38,680 nt of DNA from Chloroflexota bacterium. GTDB lineage: Bacteria > Chloroflexota > Dehalococcoidia > Dehalococcoidales > JACPPQ01. Below are positions 7,506 through 15,126 of the stretch, piece after piece. Positions within the stretch are counted from its first letter, which is position 1. Each line of letters opens with the position of its first letter. Under the pieces are notes generated by a model, which searched no databases, was not told the origin of the DNA, and was given only the letters and a program-made list of their open reading frames with translations. The position numbers were made by a program, and so were the translations under genes. The stretch spans positions 1-38,680 of the forward strand of contig JACPPQ010000084.1 in NCBI GenBank assembly GCA_016190925.1. The letters run 5' to 3'.

Positions 7506-10103
7506 ATGCGTCATATAACCAGAAACCTGGGGTGGTGGGGCGGAGTGGCGCTGCTGGCGGCATTGCTGGCCGTAACGGCAGCCTGTAAAGCAGGGCCAGC
7601 GGGGCCAGCCGGACCGGCCGGGACCGCAGGACCCGCAGGGCCAGCAGCCAAGAACACCGGCACTGTAGCAGGGAAAGTTATCAACAGCCTTACAAAAGCT
7701 CCAGTTGCAGGGGTAGCGGTTACCACTGTGCCTGCTATTGCCGGCGTGACAATCACTTCCGGCGCCGACGGCGCGTTCACTGCTGAACTTCCTATCGGTA
7801 ATTACACCCTGACCTTTAAGAAAGCCAACTTCAAGGACGGCACTGACACGGCAGCGGTGGCAGCCGGCCAGAAGGTTACTGTTAAGGACACAGCCCTTCA
7901 GCCTCTGAAGCCGGTAGCGGTTACCATCGCGGCGCCGCAGCCATCGGCACCCGGCGCATCGGTCGCGCTTAAGGCGACCGTTGAGCCTCTGGACGGTTCG
8001 ACCGTCTCCAGCATCGAGTGGAAGCAGGTATCCGGCACGGTTGCTACGCTGGATAAGACCACCGGCGATGCCGTAAACGCCAAGCTCGGCAACGAAGCCG
8101 CTTACAAAGGGCAACTCATAAAGTCGCTAAAATTTGAAGATAGATTTGGCGTTGTGGGTATAAACCCGCATGCACTGTCCTCGACCACGACCGCTGTTTT
8201 CCAGGCTACCGTAAAGACATCCAGCGGCACCTACAGTGGTATGGTAAATGTGGTTGCCAAGCTTCCTTATAAGGATACACTCGGCATAGCCAACGTCCCT
8301 GTTGGTGTCCCCGTTCTGGTACATGCCAAAAACCAGCCCGCTTTCGCCTGGTCAATCGCTGGACCATCTGGTTCCCAGGCTAAGGTGGACACCGCTTCTG
8401 ACCAGAATGCCGTATTCACTCCTGATGTCGCCGGGAAATATACCCTTACCGAGACCAGGAGCGGGGCAAAGCTTGATGTCACCGCCGGTACCTGGGCCGG
8501 GGCTATCACCGGCATAGGCGCAGATGGCAAGCCGCTTTCTGCTGGCTGCACCACCTGTCATAACGGGACTGTTGCCGCCGATAAGTTCAAGGACTGGAAA
8601 CTCTCCGGCCACGCGGAAATCTTTACCCAGAACATCAATGACCCCAACGGACATTGGGCCATTAACTGCGCCCAGTGCCACACTGTTGGCTATGACCCGG
8701 ATGCCAAGAACAACGGGTTCGATGAGGCTGTCGCCGCTGAGGGCTGGAAAGTACCGCCGCATGGCGATGTGGGCCTCTGGCCCAAGATAGCCAAAGAGTT
8801 CCCCAAGACGGCCAGTCTGGCCAATATCCAGTGCGAGAACTGCCACGGCCCCAACAACTCCGCGCTGCATGCCAACGGCAAGATTGATGCCGAGCGCGTA
8901 AGCATATCATCCGAGACCTGCGGTTCATGCCACGGAGAGCCGCTGCGACACGGCCGCTTCCAGCAGTGGGAAGAGAGCGGGCACGCCAACTTTGAGCTGG
9001 CAATCGATGAAGCCACCGTGGAGAACCGCGGTGCTACCGCCGCTCACTGCGGACGCTGCCATTCCGGACAGGGCTTCCTTTCATGGTCAAAGCAGGGCGA
9101 CCTGACCAAGCAGATTCAGGGCAAGAGCGGCAATGCCACTGTTGACGAACTGAAGGCGATGGGTCTTACTAAAGACATCGTCCAGCCCCAGACCTGCGCT
9201 GTCTGCCACGAGCCGCATAACCCCGGCAGTATCACCGGTGAGCCGAACAACGCTACTGTACGCATTATGGGCAGCACCTCGTTGCTACCAGCAGGGTACA
9301 AGGCGGAGCATGTCGGCAAGGGCGCTCTGTGTATCACCTGCCACAATACCAGGAACGGGGCGCACAATGACAGCAAGCCGCCCACCAACTACAGCGCGCC
9401 GCATACCGCTGCCCAGGGTGACGTGCTTATGGGTGAGAACGCCTACTTGGTGGCCGAATCACAGAGGTCTCCGCACAGCTTCCTTGAGAATACCTGTGTC
9501 ACCTGTCACATGAATGCCACTCCTCCTCCGGCGGAGTTCAGCTATAACCTGGCAGGCACCAACCATTCCTTCAAGGCCAGTCCCGAAATTTGTGCTGACT
9601 GCCATACCAAGGAGTTGAACGGCGAGGCATTCAAAGAGGGGGGCGAAGCAAAACTGGAGAAGCTTGGGAAGGCGATGAGCGACTACCTGCTCAAGAAGCT
9701 CCCGTCAACCCGGGTATATATCAAGGACTACACGCCGCACAATTTTAACAACAAGTTCTACGATGTAAAGAGTGACCAGGTCATCGTCGATAGAGCAAAC
9801 ATTCTAGGGGCAGAGCCATTTGAGCCGCACGGGCAGCAGGGCTTCATCTTCAAATTCAAGACCCCCGTGACCGTCACCTATAAACCGGCGAATGAGGCTG
9901 CCCATACCGTCCAGATGAGCGAGGTTGAAATCCAGCTGGGTGACATCAGCCCGGACGGCGCCAATGCCCTCTTTGCGCCCACTGATACCTTCGTAAAGGT
10001 GGGGTGGAACTTCTGGCTGATTCACGGTGATGGAAGCGGCGGTATCCATAACCCGCTGTTCACCCAGAGGGTCATAGATGCCTCCATTCAAGCCCTGAGA
10101 TAG
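7506..10103 (+). CDS. Nine-heme lipoprotein cytochrome with collagen-like tether
   Basis: In this 865-residue protein a lipoprotein signal ends in LLAVTAAC, with C27 the lipidated residue. Six Gly-X-Y triplets (about 30-47, GPA/GTA) follow directly, forming a short collagen-like stalk. Residues about 51-135 resemble a carboxypeptidase-regulatory-like beta domain, and 136-330 look like further beta-rich Ig-like modules. Nine CXXCH motifs lie between C348 and H700, then about 165 heme-free residues end the protein. It is probably outside the cytoplasmic membrane, held by lipid and stalk, with hemes projected outward to carry electrons to extracellular or periplasmic acceptors. The substrate is unknown. 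TAAGGAGG lies upstream of the ATG. It has its own promoter and is followed by a hairpin at 10163. Confidence 0.9.
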   Translation: MRHITRNLGWWGGVALLAALLAVTAACKAGPAGPAGPAGTAGPAGPAAKNTGTVAGKVINSLTKAPVAGVAVTTVPAIAGVTITSGADGAFTAELPIGNYTLTFKKANFKDGTDTAAVAAGQKVTVKDTALQPLKPVAVTIAAPQPSAPGASVALKATVEPLDGSTVSSIEWKQVSGTVATLDKTTGDAVNAKLGNEAAYKGQLIKSLKFEDRFGVVGINPHALSSTTTAVFQATVKTSSGTYSGMVNVVAKLPYKDTLGIANVPVGVPVLVHAKNQPAFAWSIAGPSGSQAKVDTASDQNAVFTPDVAGKYTLTETRSGAKLDVTAGTWAGAITGIGADGKPLSAGCTTCHNGTVAADKFKDWKLSGHAEIFTQNINDPNGHWAINCAQCHTVGYDPDAKNNGFDEAVAAEGWKVPPHGDVGLWPKIAKEFPKTASLANIQCENCHGPNNSALHANGKIDAERVSISSETCGSCHGEPLRHGRFQQWEESGHANFELAIDEATVENRGATAAHCGRCHSGQGFLSWSKQGDLTKQIQGKSGNATVDELKAMGLTKDIVQPQTCAVCHEPHNPGSITGEPNNATVRIMGSTSLLPAGYKAEHVGKGALCITCHNTRNGAHNDSKPPTNYSAPHTAAQGDVLMGENAYLVAESQRSPHSFLENTCVTCHMNATPPPAEFSYNLAGTNHSFKASPEICADCHTKELNGEAFKEGGEAKLEKLGKAMSDYLLKKLPSTRVYIKDYTPHNFNNKFYDVKSDQVIVDRANILGAEPFEPHGQQGFIFKFKTPVTVTYKPANEAAHTVQMSEVEIQLGDISPDGANALFAPTDTFVKVGWNFWLIHGDGSGGIHNPLFTQRVIDASIQALR

Positions 10104-10162
10104 GGTAAAAGCTGCCAATTCGCAGTGTGCACGTTGAGTTGCAACATAGGGCGAAACAGGGA

Positions 10163-10196
10163 AGAGGGGGATACTGAGTTTGCGGTATCCCCCTTT
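10163..10196 (+). terminator. Strong hairpin after the 9-heme cytochrome gene
   Basis: GGGGGATAC (10166-10174) pairs perfectly with GTATCCCCC (10185-10193), and the stem extends three more pairs including one G-U. The loop is 10 bases. Only a short T run follows, so termination may be partial. Confidence 0.55.
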
Positions 10197-10241
10197 CGCT
10201 GGAAAGCGGCTTGTGATATGATAATATGTTGTAATCAATGG

Positions 10242-10247
10242 TATAAT
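10242..10247 (+). promoter_or_regulatory. Candidate -10 box (TATAAT) for the di-heme lipoprotein
   Basis: A consensus TATAAT lies just before the AAGGAGG ribosome site of the gene at 10271. No convincing -35 hexamer is seen at 16-18 bases, so this is tentative. Confidence 0.3.
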
Positions 10248-10270
10248 TCATAAGGAGGAAAAAAGAAGAA

Positions 10271-10678
10271 GTGAAAGGCAAGTTCTGGTTTGTACTCGCC
10301 GCGATGTTAGCTCTGGTTGTGGTGGTTGCGGCCTGTGCCGCCCCGGCGCCATCTCCGGCTCCTAAACCGACGCCTGCGCCTACTCCTGCGCCGTCGCCCA
10401 AGCCGACACCGACACCTACGCCAACGCCTACACCAACACCAACGCCTAAACCCACGCCCACGCCAACTCCGACACCTACTCCTACGCCGACAGCGACGCC
10501 AAAGCCTACCACACCGGCCGGGCCGCCAGCGTTGCCAGCGAGCCATGCCGGACGTACCGCTTGTCTGGTATGCCATAAGGATGGAATCGGTGGGGCGCCC
10601 AAGGCTCCGGCGAGTCACGCTTCTTACAGCGATACAGCTCCGGCTAATGCAGCTCTTTGTTTGGGTTGCCATAAGTAA
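10271..10678 (+). CDS. Di-heme lipoprotein with Pro/Thr-rich stalk
   Basis: The 135-residue protein starts at GTG, 12 bases after AAGGAGG. A lipoprotein signal ends at VVVVAAC (C22). Residues about 24-85 are an almost pure Pro/Thr/Ala/Lys repeat, a rigid extended spacer. The C-terminal ~45 residues hold two CXXCH motifs (CLVCH at about 98 and CLGCH at the very end). The design, lipid anchor plus stiff stalk plus small heme domain, suggests an electron shuttle arm reaching through the envelope, probably working with the 9-heme lipoprotein upstream. The repeat DNA varies at third positions, so the amino-acid pattern appears selected rather than a recent slippage product. It lies close upstream of ccmE. 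Confidence 0.82.
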   Translation: MKGKFWFVLAAMLALVVVVAACAAPAPSPAPKPTPAPTPAPSPKPTPTPTPTPTPTPTPKPTPTPTPTPTPTPTATPKPTTPAGPPALPASHAGRTACLVCHKDGIGGAPKAPASHASYSDTAPANAALCLGCHK

Positions 10679-10747
10679 TAAAAACGATTGGTGGAAGTGA
10701 GGAGTGTTCGGCAGGCGCTTCTTCATTTATACCTGCGGGGTGAACAA

Positions 10748-11140
10748 ATGTTAAAAAAGAGAAAATTTCTCATCGGCGGAATAATCGTAGCATTGGCCGT
10801 GGGCTACCTTATCTTTTCGAGCTTCGGCAGCGCCACGTACTTCTTGACCGTCAGCGAACTTCTGGACCGTAAAGATACAATCTACGGACAGAATGTGCGT
10901 GTGGGCGGGCAGGTTGTGCGTGAGTCAGTGGTGCAGGAAAGCAGCGGCATGGTGCTCAAGTTCGAGGTTTCCGATGGGAAAGTAACAGTCCCGGTGGTTT
11001 ACCAGGGTGTTGTCCCTGATACCTTTGCTACCAGCGACGAGGTGGTGGTCGAGGGCCGTTTCGGGGAGTCCGGCGTGTTCCAGGCTGACCAGCTTATGCC
11101 CAAGTGCGCTTCCAAGTATGAGCCTGTTGAGCCGTCCTGA
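10748..11140 (+). CDS. ccmE: CcmE heme chaperone, Cys-type (CxxxY)
   Basis: A 130-residue protein with an N-terminal signal anchor (about 7-27) and the CcmE OB-fold beta domain (about 30-118). CcmE binds heme covalently on the outer face of the membrane and passes it to the CcmF/H lyase. In most bacteria the heme-binding residue is His in HxxxY; here the motif is C120-A-S-K-Y124, the Cys variant known from some sulfate reducers and archaea. The ATG at 10748 follows GGGGTGA. An earlier in-frame TTG at 10688 would add 20 residues without a matching domain and is not preferred. It opens the ccm gene run. Confidence 0.85.
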   Translation: MLKKRKFLIGGIIVALAVGYLIFSSFGSATYFLTVSELLDRKDTIYGQNVRVGGQVVRESVVQESSGMVLKFEVSDGKVTVPVVYQGVVPDTFATSDEVVVEGRFGESGVFQADQLMPKCASKYEPVEPS

Positions 11141-11158
11141 TGCGGGAAAACTGAGTCG

Positions 11159-11422
11159 ATGGCGGACGTATTATATGCCGCTACTTTTCTGGCTCTGGAA
11201 GCCTTGCTATACTTGACGGTGGCTGTTATATACGGGACAAGAATAAGGCACCGGGCACTCGGTGAGAGTGCCCGGACTTTTATATGTAACGTTTTTGTGT
11301 TGACAGCTGTTTCCATGTTTATATCTGTTCCCTCCGCCAACCGCTGCACACCACTCGTTCACCTCACCAAAACTTTGTGGCCAGGCAAATCAGGCTTCCT
11401 TTTGCCCGCAGACCTGGTGTAA
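11159..11422 (+). pseudogene. Remnant of ccmF (cytochrome c heme lyase), N-terminal part only
   Basis: This reading frame of 87 codons directly follows ccmE. Residues 1-57 have two hydrophobic stretches (MADVLYAATFLALEALLY..., then ...SARTFICNVFVLTAVSMFI), matching my memory of how CcmF proteins begin. Residues about 63-87 (CTPLVHLTKTLWPGKSGFLLPADLV in part) recall the CcmF segment with TPLxYKLxALWxGxxGSLLLW. A full CcmF has about 600 or more residues, so the rest, including the WWD heme-binding loop, is missing, and I find no continuation before the next gene at 11551. A perfect hairpin with a T run lies inside the frame. It may be a decayed gene, or a small expressed leftover. The homology is from memory, not from alignment. 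Confidence 0.5.
11251..11285 (+). terminator. Rho-independent-like terminator inside the ccmF remnant
   Basis: CCGGGCACTC (11251-11260) and GAGTGCCCGG (11266-11275) form a perfect 10-bp stem with a 5-base loop, followed by ACTTTTATAT. It would end transcripts from the cytochrome/ccmE side before ccmA, unless read through. Confidence 0.6.
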
Positions 11423-11550
11423 AATTGTGATAGTTGTTTGGCTCTCATTTTCAGGTTAACTGAAGCTTTTGCCGATTTTGGGTATTTGGAATTTGTTTGG
11501 TTATTGTATCTTGGTTATTGGTTATTTCTACCAGGGTTAGGAGGGGGTGC

Positions 11551-12741
11551 GTGATTAAGCGTATCGTTTTGCTAATTGCGTCGTTTCTACTGTTTCTGCC
11601 TGTGACAGCCCGTGCAGCCGAGCAAGGCAACGGGACCATCAACGGGCAGGTGGTCAATGGGACTGCCGGCGGCGCCAGTGTGGCCAATCTGGACATTACT
11701 CTGAAAACTTTTCTGAAGGATGCCGCGGTAGGCATCACTTCCAGGAAGACGGACGCCGAGGGACGGTTCTCCTTCAGCGGCCTGGCAACCGACCCTACCA
11801 ATAGCTACGAGGTGAGGCTTACCTACCAGAAGGCGGACTACTTCAGCGACCTTATCAATTTTGGCCAGGGGGAGACTACCCAGTCTGTCACTGTGAACGT
11901 CTTTGATTCCACGACCAGTGACGATGCAATCAGCATTGTGCTGGCGCACATGGTATTCTATGCGGGGGAAGGCTTCTTGCAGGTGAAAGAATATGTGCAG
12001 GTCGCCAACATGTCCGACCGCACTTACATCGGGTCGACGGAAGAACCTTCTCTGAGAAGAAACGAGACATTGCGATTCGACCTGCCTGCGGGAGCAACCG
12101 AGTTGAAATATTCGCTGGGACTCAAGGAAGGCTACATAGCTTCCAGTGGAGATGGCTTTGTTGACACCCTGCCTATCATACCCGGCGCAAGAGAGGTGTC
12201 CTATTCCTACAAAGTCAGCTATGACCCGGCGGGATATACCGTCTCAAAGAAAGTGACCTATCCCATTATGAACTTCAACCTCCTCATCGAGGATAAGGGC
12301 ATCACTGCCGCCAGTAGCATGCTGACTGCGCAGGAAACCCTGAACATCGGGGGTGTCCAGTTAAAACACTACGCCGGGGGTAAGTTTACCCGGGGTGATA
12401 CTATTTCGGCGCAACTTTCCGGTGTTCCCCAGGCGCAGGCGCAGCCACAGCCACAGTTACTCGACCAGGATGACACTGCCAAATGGGTTGGACTGGCAGT
12501 AGCATCGCTGGCTGCCGCTTTTGGTGTTATCATGCTCAGGCGGAAGAAACCTCAGCCTGCGGCATCTCTGAACAGTGCCAGACAGAAAGAAGAACAACTG
12601 CTCCTGGAGCTTGCCAGGCTGGATGATGATTTTGAGAAGGGGAGCATCCCCGAGGAGTCTTACCGGAAGCTGCGGGCTGATAGAAAAGCGCAGCTGGCGG
12701 CGCTCATCCGGAAGCCGAAAGGTGATGCGGGTAAGATTTAG
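11551..12741 (+). CDS. Signal-anchored protein of the ccm operon, unknown function
   Basis: The GTG at 11551 is chosen because AGGAGG lies 6 bases upstream and a clean signal peptide follows (IKRIVLLIASFLLFLPVTARA). The 396-residue product has a carboxypeptidase-regulatory-like beta domain (about 28-110), a second beta-rich extracytoplasmic region (about 125-310), a membrane helix (about 325-345) ending in RRKK, and a cytoplasmic charged helix of about 45 residues (ELARLDDDFEKGSIPEESYRKLR). The gene overlaps ccmA by one base (TAGTG), so it is translationally coupled. I do not recognise a family. Position suggests a role in heme export or cytochrome assembly, perhaps a partner of CcmAB, but that is inference from context only. 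Confidence 0.78.
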   Translation: MIKRIVLLIASFLLFLPVTARAAEQGNGTINGQVVNGTAGGASVANLDITLKTFLKDAAVGITSRKTDAEGRFSFSGLATDPTNSYEVRLTYQKADYFSDLINFGQGETTQSVTVNVFDSTTSDDAISIVLAHMVFYAGEGFLQVKEYVQVANMSDRTYIGSTEEPSLRRNETLRFDLPAGATELKYSLGLKEGYIASSGDGFVDTLPIIPGAREVSYSYKVSYDPAGYTVSKKVTYPIMNFNLLIEDKGITAASSMLTAQETLNIGGVQLKHYAGGKFTRGDTISAQLSGVPQAQAQPQPQLLDQDDTAKWVGLAVASLAAAFGVIMLRRKKPQPAASLNSARQKEEQLLLELARLDDDFEKGSIPEESYRKLRADRKAQLAALIRKPKGDAGKI

Positions 12742-13472
12742 TGGCAGAACCATTTTCGACGGTTTGGGCAGTTGAGACTCAGGACGTTACCAAGGTCTTT
12801 GGTAACCACCTCGCTTTGAGAGGCGTGAACCTCAAGGTAGCCGGAGGCGAGTCTGTGGTGCTCTATGGCCCTAACGGTGCCGGGAAAACCACGCTGCTCA
12901 GGGTGCTTTCCACCATTATGAAGCCCACCTCCGGCAATATTCTTATCGATGGCCTGAATTTGAAAGACCATGCCGAGGCTCTTCAGAGGAGGATGGGCAT
13001 AGTTTCTCACCACACTTTCCTCTATAACAGCCTCACCGCCTTCGAGAACCTGGACTTCTACAGCCGGATGTATGATGTGCCCGATGCCAGGGAGCGAATC
13101 CGGGAGGTGGTCGACATGGTGGGAATGACTGCCCGCCTCCACGACCGTGTGGGCATCCTTTCCCGCGGTATGCAGCAAAGGCTCTCCATAGCCCGCGCCC
13201 TGCTGCATAAGCCGTCCCTGATGCTCCTGGACGAGCCTGAGACCGGGCTCGACCAGCAGGCCATCTCCATGCTCTGGGAGGCCTTGAAAAGCGAAGGACA
13301 GGGAAAACGCACTGTCATTTTCACCACCCACACTCTTGAAAGAGGGCTGGAGCTTGGGGAACGTCTGTTGATTCTGGACCGGGGCAAGATTGTGCATGAA
13401 AGCGCTACAAAAGATATGGACCTGGCATGCCTCAAGGAAACATACCGGCGCGCCACGGGGGTGGGGGTATGA
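12741..13472 (+). CDS. ccmA: CcmA-like heme exporter ATP-binding subunit
   Basis: A 243-residue ABC ATPase: Walker A GPNGAGKTT (43-51), signature LSRGMQQR (140-147), Walker B LMLLDEP (160-166) and a switch His in FTTHTLE. The family member CcmA works with CcmB, and ATP use is needed to release heme-loaded CcmE from CcmC. Identity as CcmA rests on the neighbours: ccmB overlaps it by four bases, and ccmC and ccmD follow. The start is a GTG overlapping the stop of the previous gene, and no strong ribosome site is seen, consistent with coupling. Confidence 0.88.
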   Translation: MAEPFSTVWAVETQDVTKVFGNHLALRGVNLKVAGGESVVLYGPNGAGKTTLLRVLSTIMKPTSGNILIDGLNLKDHAEALQRRMGIVSHHTFLYNSLTAFENLDFYSRMYDVPDARERIREVVDMVGMTARLHDRVGILSRGMQQRLSIARALLHKPSLMLLDEPETGLDQQAISMLWEALKSEGQGKRTVIFTTHTLERGLELGERLLILDRGKIVHESATKDMDLACLKETYRRATGVGV

Positions 13473-14140
13473 GTTTCTGGCGCAAGGCGCTGGCCATCAC
13501 CCGCAAGGACGCCCTCTCCGAGCTGCGCACCAAAGAAATTATATCTTCGGTGCTGGTGTTTGCCTTGCTGGTCATCCTGACCTTCAACTTTGCTTTTGGC
13601 GCCAACCAGGAGACCATGAAGCTGGTAGCGCCGGGCATCCTGTGGGTGACTTTTACCTTTTCCGGAGTCCTGAGCCTCAACCGTTCCTTTATCTCGGAGG
13701 TGGAGCAGGACTGCCTCGAGGGCCTGAAAGTGTGCCCTGTAGGCAGGGAAGCCATTTACGTCGGCAAGGCTCTGGGAAGCCTTCTTTTTATGCTCATTAT
13801 CGAGGCAATCGCCTTGCCGGTCTTTGCCTTGTTCTTCAACCTGCAGGTGCTCTCGCCTCAACTGGTGCTTATCACCTTCCTTGCCACTGTAGGATTTGTT
13901 TCTGTCGGAATCCTGTTCTCGGCTCTTTCGGTGAACACCAGGGCGCGGGAGATGGTCTTGCCCATCCTCTTTCTCCCCATTGTCGTTCCGGTGGTCATCA
14001 GCGCGGTAAAGGCTTCGGAACTGGCGCTATCCGGCGCCACCTGGAGCGCGCTGTCATCCGGGATTTTGATAATTCTGGCTTTCGATGCGATTTTTCTGGT
14101 GGCATCGTTCTTTACGTTTTCCTTCGTCATCGAGGAATAG
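13469..14140 (+). CDS. ccmB: CcmB-like heme exporter membrane subunit
   Basis: The 223-residue protein has six predicted helices (near 26-45, 50-68, 100-122, 130-150, 160-182, 195-220), the usual size and topology for CcmB. The N-terminal part (AITRKDALSELRTKEIISSVLVFALLV in part) is typical of the family. The ATG overlaps the ccmA stop (ATGA), which fixes the start; an upstream in-frame ATG at 13427 lies inside ccmA and is rejected. It pairs with CcmA as the membrane component. Confidence 0.88.
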   Translation: MSFWRKALAITRKDALSELRTKEIISSVLVFALLVILTFNFAFGANQETMKLVAPGILWVTFTFSGVLSLNRSFISEVEQDCLEGLKVCPVGREAIYVGKALGSLLFMLIIEAIALPVFALFFNLQVLSPQLVLITFLATVGFVSVGILFSALSVNTRAREMVLPILFLPIVVPVVISAVKASELALSGATWSALSSGILIILAFDAIFLVASFFTFSFVIEE

Positions 14141-14149
14141 GAGGCAAGC

Positions 14150-14821
14150 ATGAAAAACAATCACGTAAGGAATATCGTGCTGGCAGTGAGCCTGGCGCTT
14201 ACGGTGCTGGCTATGTACATGGTCTTTATATTCGTGCCCACGGAGAGGACTATGGGCATTGTGCAGAGAATCTTCTATCTCATGCTTCCAATGGGATGGC
14301 TGGCCATGCTTGCCTTTACCATCATCTTTATCAACAGTATCCTCTACCTTAAAAAGCGGGAGGACAAATACGACCTCCTGGCACGCTCTGCGGCTGAACT
14401 GGGACTGGTCTTCACCACCCTCACGCTTATTACAGGCTCCCTGTGGGCCAGGCCTGTATGGCATGTGTGGTGGACCTGGGAGCCGCGGTTAACTACCACG
14501 CTGGTCCTCTGGGTAATTTACATTGCCTATTTCATGGTGCGCTCCTTTGCCTCGGAAGAGCATCGGGGTGCCACCTTCGCTGCGGTAGTGGGAATCATCG
14601 GTTTTATTGATGTGCCTATCATCGGTATGTCAACCAGTATCTGGAGAGGGCTGCACCCTGGCGCGATTATGTTTCAGGGTGGGTTGGCTCCTCCCATGGT
14701 GCAGACACTCGTGGTTAGCCTGCTGGCCTTTACGGGTATTTTTTCAGTCCTTTTGATACAGCTTGTTGCCCTGAAGAATGATGAAAATGCCCTGATGGTA
14801 TTGAAGAAAATACCTGATTAA
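14150..14821 (+). CDS. ccmC: CcmC heme-handling protein with WWD motif, first His replaced by Met
   Basis: A 223-residue protein with six helices. The WWD loop (about 95-116) reads ITGSLWARPVWHVWWTWEP, the site where CcmC presents heme to CcmE. Compared with E. coli CcmC from memory, the second axial ligand is kept (H169 in WRGLHPG), but the first, in YLHVPAA, falls at M45 in YLMLPMG. GGAGGCAAGC precedes the ATG. It sits 9 bases after ccmB and 33 bases before ccmD. Met at a heme axial position would alter heme affinity and redox state, and it accompanies a Cys-type CcmE in the same operon. Confidence 0.9.
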   Translation: MKNNHVRNIVLAVSLALTVLAMYMVFIFVPTERTMGIVQRIFYLMLPMGWLAMLAFTIIFINSILYLKKREDKYDLLARSAAELGLVFTTLTLITGSLWARPVWHVWWTWEPRLTTTLVLWVIYIAYFMVRSFASEEHRGATFAAVVGIIGFIDVPIIGMSTSIWRGLHPGAIMFQGGLAPPMVQTLVVSLLAFTGIFSVLLIQLVALKNDENALMVLKKIPD

Positions 14822-14854
14822 GTATATAATCAAAGTGAGGAATAGGGTAGAAAA

Positions 14855-15001
14855 ATGGAGAATGGCGGATATTTATTTGCTGCTTATTCCGTAGTCTGGG
14901 TGGCGGTTTTTGCATATATCACTCTCCTTATCAGAAGGCAAAAAAGACTGCACCGGGACATCGAACTGCTGCGCCAGGCACGGGAAAAGCAAGACAAATA
15001 G
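14855..15001 (+). CDS. ccmD: CcmD-like small membrane protein (48 aa)
   Basis: A short frame starting ATG GAG AAT with one helix (about 7-26, LFAAYSVVWVAVFAYITLLI) and then a basic/acidic coiled tail (RRQKRLHRDIELLRQAREKQ). This is the size and shape of CcmD, which helps release CcmE from the CcmABC complex. It lies 33 bases after ccmC, and GTGAGG and AATAGGG stand upstream. Position as the last ccm gene supports the call more than sequence does. Confidence 0.75.
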   Translation: MENGGYLFAAYSVVWVAVFAYITLLIRRQKRLHRDIELLRQAREKQDK

Positions 15002-15126
15002 TGATGCGTCCGGGACATTCCAGGGAGGAAGTGCCGTTTCCCCGCAGTGATTCTATCGGCTCCTTGTTTGGCAGTGCCTTTGTCATTCGAAAATGAAGGG
15101 CAATCCCTATTTCAGGAAACCGAGCG

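Noticed and set aside
10370-10520. Repetitive stretch considered as a CRISPR or microsatellite
   Set aside because: It is in frame, codes for the Pro/Thr stalk of a lipoprotein and varies at third codon positions; there are no spacers.
10688-10747. Upstream TTG start for ccmE
   Set aside because: The 20 extra residues have no family match, and the ATG at 10748 has its own GGGGTGA site followed by a normal signal anchor.
11159-11422. Reading the 87-codon frame as a complete CcmD-like protein
   Set aside because: A better CcmD candidate exists at 14855, and the second half of this frame recalls the CcmF sequence around the LWxG segment.
13390-14352. Plus-strand frame of 320 codons across ccmA, ccmB and ccmC
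   Set aside because: It runs in another frame over three well-supported overlapping genes and shows no domain.
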